From the NCBI GenBank assembly GCA_030849075.1, contig JASAOO010003128.1, positions 1 through 24,000 on the forward strand: a stretch of DNA of 24,000 nt, in the 5' to 3' direction. This document shows positions 1 to 7,560 of the stretch, one piece after another. The notes under the pieces are model-generated. The model ran no database searches and had not been told where the DNA came from. It saw only the letters and a list, made by a program, of their open reading frames with translations. A program made the position numbers and the translations under genes. Source of the DNA: Zelonia costaricensis (Eukaryota > Euglenozoa > Kinetoplastea > Trypanosomatida > Trypanosomatidae). Position 1 is the stretch's first letter. Every line of letters begins with the position of its first letter.

Positions 1-3
1 CAT
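1..3 (-). CDS. Probable start codon of a gene lying beyond the left edge
   Basis: The first three bases read CAT, which is ATG on the minus strand, the strand that carries every other gene here. Only this one codon is inside the window, so the product is unknown. The reason to take it as a real start is its context. Twenty-seven bases upstream lies an AG (31-32) that is the first AG after a clean polypyrimidine tract, the same layout as before the LSm5, Serinc and 240-aa genes in this window. The inferred 27-nt leader contains no other ATG. The call is an inference from processing signals and needs the adjoining sequence. Confidence 0.5.
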
Positions 4-30
4 CTTGAACGTAATCAGGTGCCAAGTGAT

Positions 31-80
31 CTGCGCGCAGGGCAACAGTGAGAGAGGAGAGGGGGGAGGGCGACGCAGGG
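31..80 (-). promoter_or_regulatory. Predicted spliced-leader acceptor for the off-window gene
   Basis: On the minus strand, bases 80 to 33 are dominated by C and T (core at 50-70) and contain no AG. The tract ends in GCGCGC followed by AG at 31-32. In trypanosomatids, trans-splicing uses the first AG after a polypyrimidine tract, so the mature mRNA would begin at about base 30 and have a 27-nt leader before the ATG at 3-1. Confidence 0.6.
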
Positions 81-1083
81 TGTGGCGCAACGCACAAGCG
101 GAAGGGTGCAGAGCGTGCGTTTGAGGAACGGGATGACGAGGAGCGAAAGGAAACGAAGAAGTATGGGTGTGTCATGGCCGCAAGCCTGCACCGCACAGCG
201 AGAACAGAATAAGGAGCCGGGGCGGTGCTCGCACATGACGCCACGAGGTGGGAGCTCGGGCAATGTGCGCCGATCAACGCTGAGGGCGGCTGAGTCCCTC
301 GCGTCGCATCACAGGTTCCGTAGTGCTCTGGTGTGTGTGTGTGTGTTTGTTTTCTCTGTTCTCGCCGGGCACCGTCCGCCACGGCTTCGATGCCTTGTTC
401 TTGGAGTTCAGGGCAGTCCCCCGCACTCCCGTCGACGGCACTTCACTCCTGCCCGGTCCGACAGCGATCGTCTGAACTCTCAGGCCAGTCTCGAAGGCGC
501 CACGTCAATTGCGCACCTGCTGTTCGTTGTTGTTGTTGCTTGGCTTTGCACACCTCCTGTACGGTTCGCTGTCGTGCGGTTGCTACGCATCGCATTCCAC
601 TTGTTTGGTGTTTTCCTGTTTAACCCGCCTGTATGTGAGAGAGTCAAGGTGCGCAGAAGAAGTTCGGCGGAGTCTGTAAAGAAGTGCCCACAGAGCGACG
701 GCCAAGATGACAGGACGGGTCACCACTGCGCGCGCACAGGCGCGAGGGGCGGTGGTGAAGGGTCGAGAGAGACAAGGCGACTGGCGTAACGTCTTGAGCT
801 ATGTGTATAGCGCGGGAAGCGGTACTTGTGGCGGCGCCACTGAATGGGCNTGTGGATGGCGGTGTGGATGGCAACCGGCACAGACGCAGCGACACTGCTC
901 CCTCTACTAGTAGAACACGCACACGACTCAGCTCTACCAAGACAACCGCAACACTACTGCCGCGAGAGAGCACCGCGTGCAGCATGTGCTTGTGTGGGCA
1001 ACCCCGCTCGCGTTGATCCCGCCCCGCCCCGCCTCCCCGCGCCTCTGTCTCCCAGACCACGCGCACAGACGGAATGGCAGAGC
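33..1083. other. Intergenic spacer and 3' UTR downstream of the 1040-aa gene
   Basis: I see no convincing gene in this stretch. It should hold the 3' UTR of the gene ending at 1084 and the region where its polyadenylation is coupled to splicing of the next gene. It contains (GT)8 at 331-346, a (GTT)n run at 526-538 that reads as AAC repeats in the transcript, and one ambiguous base, N, at 850. Open frames exist on both strands, but their translations are low-complexity and resemble no family. Confidence 0.6.
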
Positions 1084-4000
1084 CTACGTGAAGGTGCGGC
1101 GAGCGAGGTCGAGCGAGATCACCGGGTGTGGCGAGGGGACGGCGCGCATGTCCACCTCCGGTGCCGCGCCCCCGTTCGGCACTCCGCTTTGCCCGTGCCG
1201 CGCAACCTCCTGTGTAATGACCGCTACATGCACGCCCTCCTGGGCTGAGCCCTCCGTGCAGTCCAGCATAGCCGCGGCGTACCACTTCCACAAAAGCCGG
1301 TGACTCTGCGCGACGGAGGCGACACCCTTGTACATGGTCTTCGCTAGCTCTGCCGTGTCCATATTGTCCCACGGTGCCAGCCCCAGCGCGCGGATGATGC
1401 GCATGGCGTGCAGGTACACCATCCGCAGCGCGCCCCTGCGAGAGCTGCAGCGACCCAGCGCAATTCGTCTGCCGTACACCCCAGCCTCGAGCGGGATCTC
1501 AAACCAGATGCTGTTGGCGATCCTCGGCGTCCCCTGCGTCACGTGCTGCACCCCTGTGTAGTGGTGGAGAATGCCGCGCATGTGCGCATCCACGTCGCCC
1601 CAGCCAAAGTAGTATTGGACGAAGGCGTCAAAGAAGGTCTTGGACAAGTCGAGCGTATTCGCGAAGTCAGCTTCGGGTGGTAGATCGGTCTGGCGGCGCA
1701 CCTGCGGGGCGACATCGAACAAATCCGCGTCGAGCAACATGACGCGCCACACCTCCTGGACGCAGGGAAGCGTGGTGACCTCGCCGCCAGGGACCTCGCG
1801 GTACCCAGGTGGCGAGCGAATGTTCGGGGACGGTGGCGGCGGCGGCGGGCCGAGGGCTGCCAGCTCGGCTGCCGACTTCGCGCCTGCGCGCCGCTTCTCG
1901 TACTGGTACGACGGCGGGAGTATCAGCCCGTGCGCTTCGCGCAGCTCCATCATGCGCTGCCAGCGCGGCTCCTGCATGCACACGGCGGGCACCACATCCA
2001 GCGCACACAGAACATCGATGCTGTGGAGGGCGCACAGCGTCCTGCCCATCTGCGGTGACGCGGCGATGCAGTAGCCGCCGCGTACGCCGTAGCGCTCGGG
2101 CAGCGGCAAGTAGATGGAGACACGGTACTGCGAGTCCAACTGGAACGTGTAGCAGAAGTAGGCGCCCTCGTACGGGTGCCGCATCGCCACGAGGAAGGAC
2201 CGCAGGCACGGCTGCGCCAGCGAGAAGAGCTCGAGGTACGCCTCGTTGTCCGCGACATCCAACTCAACGAGGTGCCGCCGCGCCGTGTGCACCACCCTGC
2301 GATTCAGCTGCACGAGCTTCTCTTCAACATTCCGCTCGGCCCGCCGCGCGCGCAGCTTTATGAATGTGCGGTACCACTCCTTCAGCGGCTTGGGCAGCTT
2401 CGCTGTCTGCAGGTTGACCGTCGCGGGGTCCACCGGCGTGGGTGCCATGAAGCGGCCCCAGCGCAGGCACGCGTCGTAGTACGCCGCCTGCTCCTGCGCG
2501 GTCTCGTACACGTGTACGCCAAACCACTGCAGGAGCAGCTCGGCGTGCATGGCGCACACCTCGTGTGCTCGTTGCAGTGTGGTTGCCTTCCCGACCGCCG
2601 GGACCGGGATGCCCGCGAGGTCGAGGCGCGCCGTGTACCATGTCCTTGGCTTTATGGTCACGTAGTAGGGGTTGCTCTTCCACTCGTTCGTGTCCTCCTC
2701 GGCCACCCGCACCTGCACGCTCGCGGGCAGGTCGTGGCCGGTTTGCCGCCGCAGGTACTCGCTCACCCGCCGCAGCGCACCGGGGTCGTACAGAGCCGAC
2801 AGGTTGGGCGTACCCGGCTCGAGCGCCCACACCTCCAGCACCCCGTCCACCAAGTCGAAGGTACCGCCCTCTGACTCGTCGATCATGCTGTCCACAGATT
2901 TGGTGCTTGAATCAAATGTTCGCGGCTCATACGCGACCGGGGGCACCACGGGTGCCTCACGCGGTGGGACGTGGCTGTTGCTAGTGTTGAGGTTGCTAGC
3001 GCTGGTGTGCGGCACCGCACCGCCGACCCCAAGCAGCTCTGGTTGCAGGATCTGAACCTCATCGGCCGCAATCACCACGGCGTCGCTGCCGTCCAAGTCG
3101 CCGTCCGCCTCGTCGTCGTCCTCCAGCTGGCGGTTGTGGGCGAGCAGGTTCGCCTGCAGCACCGCGAGCTCGTTCAGAGTGCTGCGCAGAAAGACGTCCG
3201 TGCCGTGCCGCGGCGTCACCACCGCCCATCGCCGCGGCGGTGGGTGGTAGCGGCGACTCCGGCCAGGGCGCCCCTCGGCATCCACCGCGCCTGCCGCGCC
3301 AGCTGCGGAGCCGCCTCGCGACGACGCCGCCGATTTGGCGGGCTGCAGCGGTTGGCTCCTCCCGGCGGACTGGATCGCCTTGGCGACCGTCGCCCTGGGC
3401 AGCCACACGGCGAAGTGGAGGGAGACGGACGACAGCTCGTGGGGAGATGCACCCGCCTCCGGGGCGCTGCGGCCCTCACGGCGGGCCTGCTCGACGCGCT
3501 GCTGCTGCCGGCGGTCAGACGTGAAGAGGGGGACGTGCAAGTCGTCGAGGCACCGCTCGGCGTGCATGCAGGCCGCGATAACGGCTAGCTTTGCCTCCAT
3601 GGCGAGCCCGGCGGCCGTGACCTCGCGCCGACACAGCGCACCGTCAACCAGGACGTCGACCGGGAGCATGAACGACATCTTCCAGACCTTCTTCAGCGTC
3701 GACTCACCAAGGAAGTCGAGCTGCTTTCGCTCCGCCACGTTCAAGAGCCGCGGTGCCATCTCCAGCCCGAAGAGCGACCCAGGCGCCGCGTCCCCGCCAC
3801 CGCCCCCACCGCCGGGATGCACGGCGGCCGCCATGCGCTGCAGGTACATCTTGATGCGGGACTGCGCGAATGTGTCGACGGTGTTGAGGCACAGCAGGTC
3901 GCCCCTGCCCGCGTTGTCATCGCCGCGTAGTGCCCGAAGCTCGTCAGAGCTCAGCGGCGCATCGGACCGCGGCGGTGGCGCGGCACCGGCGGCGCGGCAG

Positions 4001-4206
4001 ACGTACGTCGACTGCAGCGCCGCCCGGCAGCACAGCTGGCGCCGCGCGCAGGACAAGGCCGATGCCGTCCACGCCGCCGCGTGAGGCGCGCACGACGCCG
4101 TCGCAGCGGTGCCGCAGCTCGGGTACGGTGGGGCCACGCGTCGGAGCTGCAGCAGCTGCACGAGAGTGGGCAAGCTGTGCGGCTGCCACGGCAGCGGCCT
4201 CGGCAT
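1084..4206 (-). CDS. Putative mitochondrial RNA-binding protein with repeated dsRBD-like modules (1040 aa)
   Basis: I start this protein at the ATG at 4206. The frame stays open to 4590, but only through a GTG and across the polypyrimidine tract, so it would be removed by trans-splicing. The first 81 residues contain several Arg and no Asp or Glu, as in a mitochondrial presequence. At least four segments share one pattern: an aromatic or hydrophobic strand, a Gly/Arg turn, then an Ala/His-rich helix ending near a short LG- or V-containing turn. They lie at about 172-225, 513-566, 681-740 and 899-945; examples are AMHAELLLQWFGVHVY and VYLHAMRIIRALG. This resembles divergent dsRBD modules, like those of kinetoplast RNA-editing factors such as KREH2 or MRB1/RESC-associated proteins. 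Linkers are low-complexity: poly-Gly near 132-138, an acidic run near 362-374 and poly-Pro near 787-792. That it is a coding gene is firm. Mitochondrial location is likely. The RNA-binding role is inferred, and I cannot name the orthologue. Confidence 0.8.
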   Translation of the reverse strand: MPRPLPWQPHSLPTLVQLLQLRRVAPPYPSCGTAATASCAPHAAAWTASALSCARRQLCCRAALQSTYVCRAAGAAPPPRSDAPLSSDELRALRGDDNAGRGDLLCLNTVDTFAQSRIKMYLQRMAAAVHPGGGGGGGDAAPGSLFGLEMAPRLLNVAERKQLDFLGESTLKKVWKMSFMLPVDVLVDGALCRREVTAAGLAMEAKLAVIAACMHAERCLDDLHVPLFTSDRRQQQRVEQARREGRSAPEAGASPHELSSVSLHFAVWLPRATVAKAIQSAGRSQPLQPAKSAASSRGGSAAGAAGAVDAEGRPGRSRRYHPPPRRWAVVTPRHGTDVFLRSTLNELAVLQANLLAHNRQLEDDDEADGDLDGSDAVVIAADEVQILQPELLGVGGAVPHTSASNLNTSNSHVPPREAPVVPPVAYEPRTFDSSTKSVDSMIDESEGGTFDLVDGVLEVWALEPGTPNLSALYDPGALRRVSEYLRRQTGHDLPASVQVRVAEEDTNEWKSNPYYVTIKPRTWYTARLDLAGIPVPAVGKATTLQRAHEVCAMHAELLLQWFGVHVYETAQEQAAYYDACLRWGRFMAPTPVDPATVNLQTAKLPKPLKEWYRTFIKLRARRAERNVEEKLVQLNRRVVHTARRHLVELDVADNEAYLELFSLAQPCLRSFLVAMRHPYEGAYFCYTFQLDSQYRVSIYLPLPERYGVRGGYCIAASPQMGRTLCALHSIDVLCALDVVPAVCMQEPRWQRMMELREAHGLILPPSYQYEKRRAGAKSAAELAALGPPPPPPSPNIRSPPGYREVPGGEVTTLPCVQEVWRVMLLDADLFDVAPQVRRQTDLPPEADFANTLDLSKTFFDAFVQYYFGWGDVDAHMRGILHHYTGVQHVTQGTPRIANSIWFEIPLEAGVYGRRIALGRCSSRRGALRMVYLHAMRIIRALGLAPWDNMDTAELAKTMYKGVASVAQSHRLLWKWYAAAMLDCTEGSAQEGVHVAVITQEVARHGQSGVPNGGAAPEVDMRAVPSPHPVISLDLARRTFT

Positions 4207-4317
4207 CGCGCTGGCTCTCTCTTTTCTTTTTGTTTTTCGTCTTGCGCTGCTCTTGGCGTTACCCGTGGAGGGGCTGCGCTGTGTCAGCTGGACAGTGAGT
4301 GAGGAGCACGCAGGACG

Positions 4318-4360
4318 CTGGAAGGGAGGAGGGGGGGATGAGAAGGTGTGCCGCGGAGGG
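4318..4360 (-). promoter_or_regulatory. Predicted trans-splice acceptor of the 1040-aa gene
   Basis: The minus strand from about 4380 to 4321 is pyrimidine-rich and has no AG until 4318-4319. Splicing there gives a 111-nt leader free of ATG. A second AG at 4288-4289 would give 81 nt. Either choice excludes the GTG-started extension to 4590 and supports the start at 4206. The last 40 bases of the leader are strongly purine-rich. Confidence 0.6.
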
Positions 4361-4761
4361 GGGTGGGGGAGCAAGAGGCGCCGCAGTGAGGTGGTTAGGG
4401 CGGTGTGCAGGCGCACCGAGAAAAGGGGGGAAGGAGAGGGGAGGTGCACCGGGAGTGGTGAGAGGGGCCGTTGGAACGGTGAAAGCAGCGAGGCAGATGT
4501 GAAGTCTCTGGTCGCGCAAGGCAGCTGGAGCACACCGGGCCCAGGAGGAGGCAGCGTTGTCGCCCAAGGAGCCGCCACTCCTTGTGCCACTCGCCAAAAC
4601 CGCGATTTGGGGTGTACGACATGATGACCAGTTCCACCTCTTTTTTTCTTTTGTTTTGTGTTGTCTTTCGTTCGCCGACTGCAGCGGTGCTGGAGAGGCC
4701 GCGGTGGTGGTGGTGCGGACGAGGGGGGATCGGAGCTGCGTGTGCGCGTTCACACAGAGCG

Positions 4762-4999
4762 TGGCACCCCCCCCCCCCCCCCCCCGCCCTCCCCCCACCT
4801 CACTCCTGACCCAGTGCACCACCTGCCGTGCCTGCCAGCCGAGGAAACAGCGCTTCAACGCGACGCACAGAGCCCCAAANTGGCACCCCCCCCCCTCCGC
4901 CCCCGCCCTCCCCCCACCTCACTCCTGACCCAGTGCACCACCTGCCGTGCCTGCCAGCCGAGGAAACAGCGCTTCAACGCGACGCACAGAGCCCCAAAC
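4762..4999. repeat. 119-bp tandem direct duplication with an N at the junction
   Basis: Bases 4762-4880 recur at 4881-4999 with a period of 119. From 4786 to 4879 the copies read identically. They differ inside the C-rich head: copy one has C19 (4767-4785), while copy two has C10 followed by a T and a G in the corresponding stretch. The single N at 4880 is the last position of copy one, opposite C at 4999. A near-perfect repeat meeting at an N beside a long homopolymer is what two unmerged overlapping contig ends would look like. A genuine recent duplication is the alternative. Confidence 0.9.
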
Positions 5000-5725
5000 G
5001 CGAAAAAAAAAAGTGGAGAAAGAGACTGCCGGGAAGGAGGGGGGTGGCTGCAGTCCACGCCAGGCGCTGCCGTTATGACAAAGCACACACACACAGACAT
5101 ACCGACAAGGCACTCTCGTGTCTCCGCCATGTCTGGCGCCGCCGAGGACTCCGGTCAATTCCCCTGCTGTGCCCCCCTCCCTCCTCCGAACGGAGCAGCG
5201 ATCCGCAAGGAAGAGAATCAGGCGCAGCACGTGGGAACAGACAAACCCAGAAAGGGCACAGGGACACCACTTCACACACGCGTTGGCCACCGCATACGTA
5301 CGAAGAGGCAAAAAAGAAAAGTCTCCGCACACATCCCAACCCATAGCCACACACACACACACGCTCAGGCACTCATGTATACAGCAGATCTGAAAGAAAC
5401 AGCAAAGGAGGGTTGTCGACAAGTCAGCACAACAATGAAGCTGAAAGATAACGGAAAGACACACATGAACGGGAAAATGGAAAAAAAAAAGCGGGAAGAC
5501 GGGCGGCACACTCAAGACACGCAACAAAAACTGCAGATAAGGACGGCAAAACGAAAAACAAAGTGCAGCACGTCCTCAACGCAGGGCACAGCTGTCATCA
5601 TGGAGGAGGGGGGGGAGGGGGGGGGGGGCAACACACAAAGAAGAGTTCGAAGGGGCGTAGCGGAAGGGGAAAAAAAAACAAAAAAAAAAGCGGAAGTGAG
5701 AAAAAGTCGGAACGAAAAAAGATCA

Positions 5726-5728
<3 letters not shown>

Positions 5729-5765
<37 letters not shown>
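5729..5765. repeat. (AC)18 microsatellite
   Basis: An uninterrupted run of about 18 AC units lies in the 3' UTR region of the cyclin-like gene and reads as GU repeats in the transcript. It is the longest perfect dinucleotide tract in the window. Confidence 0.95.
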
Positions 5766-5767
<2 letters not shown>

Positions 5768-6187
5768 CACGCGTGCACAGAACGGGAGAAGGCGTGGGTG
5801 GGAGTACGACGTCCGCAGCGGAGTCTCAAGCCCTCGGGGCAGACGAGCTCCAAAGGCAACAGCATCCAACGCCCACGCGCGAGAACAGCATCAGCAAAGC
5901 GGCGGAGAGATAAGTAAACAGAGGGCAGCGCGAGTGAGAAGAAGGCACGAAGTGAAGCGCGAGTTGAAAAGAGACTGAGGTGAGAAGGGGAGAGTTGAGC
6001 GGCTCGCCCGTGTGGGTGTGTGTGTGTGGAGAGGGGGGGTTGACAGGTTGACAGGAGGGGGGCGGCGAAGAGAAATGGCGCAAGTGACTGTTTCTTCACG
6101 AGAATGCCGATCGAGAGCCTTTCCATATGGCTGCCATGAAAGGAGACCGCGTGCCAGTGCCAAAGGAAAAAAGGGGCGTTTCACGTC

Positions 6188-7480
6188 TCACAAATCCTCC
6201 GTGGCGAAGACGCAGCTCTTCACCACGTTCAGCCGATGCAGGAGCAGGTCCACGTCGCTGTCGAAGACGCAGAGCTGCCCTTCCAGCGTCTCGCACACCG
6301 TCCGCACCGCAACGTGCAGGGGGAGATCAGCACATTGGCTCATCTCCGCCACCTCGTGCACCAGCTGGTCCTCCGACATGGTCTCCATCAAGGCGACCTC
6401 GTTGATGCTAATACTCAGCACGAGGCACGCGGTGAGGAAGAGGTGCACGTTGAAGTACTGCAGCGCAAAGACGCGCGTCCCGGCGCAGGCGGTGCAGACA
6501 TGGAGCTGCCGCAGCAGAGCCGGCAGATCCACGCCGGGTGTGGCGGTGTCGCCGCAGCCGCCAGGCAAGCCGCTGGGAGAGGCGGGGCTCGGCAGGCACC
6601 AGCTCGTGAGCAAGGAGGAGGGCCGCCCGGCGTCCGCCTTGCGCGGCGGCAGCCCGTCCACGTCCGTGAGCGGCCCCACCGTGTCCGAAGAGACCGAGCT
6701 GCCGTCCAGCAGGGAGTCGGCTCTGTACGACGGGTGCGGCGCCACACGATGCAGCCAGCCCTGACCCGAGGCGGGCAGCGGTCCCACCGCGGCACTCGGC
6801 CCCACCACCGGGGATGAAGCGGGGGACAGGGCAGAGCGAGTGGCGGAGTGGTGCCGGATGCGCACCGGGGCCGACGCGAGGGCGGGCGGGCACGTCGAGG
6901 CACAGCTCGGCGGCAGCGCCGCGGGGCCCAGCGCGGGCACCTGCGGCGAGCGCCACTTCGCCGACCTGCTGTCGCTGCCGCTGCTGCTCAGCGTGCTCGG
7001 CTGCGAGTGGAGGTGTTGCTGGTGGGCGCGGATGTTCATGAGCTGCACCTGCTCCAGCAGCCGCAGCGCCCGCACGAGAGTCTCGAAGCGCAGCCCGTAC
7101 CGCTTGGACGCGGACGTGAAGAGGGTGTCCACGAAGCGGGCCAGCGACTGGCTCAGCTGCAGCTCCGCGCTGCTCAGCTGACGGGCCACGGCGGCGAGCG
7201 GGAAGTCGTCGCTGCCCAAGGCGTCCACGAGGACCTGCGGCTCCACCGGAATGGCAAGCCGTGTCGAGGGCGCTGCCAGCCGTGAGTGCTGCAGCAGTGG
7301 CGTGACGCCGGGGCGCAGCGACGAGGGCAGCGACGCGCGGCCGCTGGGAAGGCTGCCGCTGACGTGGTTGCCGCCGGCAGGGGCGTGGTAGGCGTTCAGG
7401 CAGTCCGGGTTGTCGCACACGCCGAGCTCAACGAGGTTGCGCACGAACTGCGTGGACGCTTTCGAGAAGTTGAGTGCCAT
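6188..7480 (-). CDS. Divergent PHO80-type (P-type) cyclin with an interrupted cyclin box (430 aa)
   Basis: The ATG at 7480 opens a 430-aa frame. Two separated segments resemble the cyclin box of PHO80/PCL-like cyclins. The first, about residues 110-150, contains SQSLARFVDTLFTSASKRYG and then RALRLLEQVQL, corresponding to the helix pair around the 'Y-L-x-R' and 'A-L-x-Y-L-D' positions. The second, about 338-420, contains YFNVHLFLTACLVLSISIN, like the 'N-x-H-R-L-L-L-T-A-L-V-L-A-S-K' helix, then helices with a VCETLEGQLCVFDSDVDLLL end. Between them is a Ser/Pro/Ala-rich insertion of about 170 residues with no evident fold. Known relatives bind cyclin-dependent kinases; trypanosomatids have several PHO80-like cyclins. 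The usual Lys and Asp/Glu pairs are poorly conserved, so kinase binding is inferred. The identity is a fold-level reading. Confidence 0.65.
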   Translation of the reverse strand: MALNFSKASTQFVRNLVELGVCDNPDCLNAYHAPAGGNHVSGSLPSGRASLPSSLRPGVTPLLQHSRLAAPSTRLAIPVEPQVLVDALGSDDFPLAAVARQLSSAELQLSQSLARFVDTLFTSASKRYGLRFETLVRALRLLEQVQLMNIRAHQQHLHSQPSTLSSSGSDSRSAKWRSPQVPALGPAALPPSCASTCPPALASAPVRIRHHSATRSALSPASSPVVGPSAAVGPLPASGQGWLHRVAPHPSYRADSLLDGSSVSSDTVGPLTDVDGLPPRKADAGRPSSLLTSWCLPSPASPSGLPGGCGDTATPGVDLPALLRQLHVCTACAGTRVFALQYFNVHLFLTACLVLSISINEVALMETMSEDQLVHEVAEMSQCADLPLHVAVRTVCETLEGQLCVFDSDVDLLLHRLNVVKSCVFATEDL

Positions 7481-7485
7481 GGCGG

Positions 7486-7560
7486 CTGCAGCGACAACGT
7501 GTGGGAGGGAGCGTGGTGATCAAGTGGGGGAAGGAGGTGGTTGTGACACAACCGTGCACT
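7486..7560 (-). promoter_or_regulatory. Candidate trans-splice acceptors of the cyclin-like gene
   Basis: On the minus strand the CT-rich stretch complementary to about 7500-7545 is followed by its first AG at 7486-7487, only 5 nt before the ATG at 7480. The next AG upstream is at 7559-7560, behind a weaker pyrimidine stretch, and would give a 78-nt leader without ATG. The sequence does not decide between them. No alternative ATG lies in frame until well inside the protein. Confidence 0.4.

Larger units (their letters stand above)
4207..6187. other. Intergenic spacer: 5' leader of the 1040-aa gene and 3' UTR of the cyclin gene
   Basis: I see no gene here. On the minus strand it holds the 3' UTR of the cyclin-like gene that stops at 6188 and the processing signals and leader of the gene that starts at 4206. 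It contains the 119-bp tandem duplication (4762-4999), an A-rich block in the transcript (complement of 4638-4675), G runs at 5608-5629, and an 18-unit (AC)n tract. Frames of 204 aa on the minus strand (5512-6126) and 419 aa on the plus strand are low-complexity, contain translated dinucleotide repeats and match no family, so I do not call them. Confidence 0.6.

Noticed and set aside
331..346. (GT)n tracts as telomeric or origin elements
   Set aside because: They are simple dinucleotide microsatellites common in trypanosomatid spacers and do not contain the TTAGGG unit.
4207..4590. N-terminal extension of the 1040-aa protein to 4590
   Set aside because: It opens with GTG and crosses the polypyrimidine tract and acceptor at 4318-4319; the added residues are Pro/Ser/Leu low-complexity.
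5512..6126. 204-aa minus-strand frame with an ATG, just downstream of the cyclin stop
   Set aside because: It has a run of Val-Cys from the (AC)n tract and is otherwise Ser/Pro/Leu/Phe low-complexity, as expected of pyrimidine-rich UTR; no acceptor precedes it.
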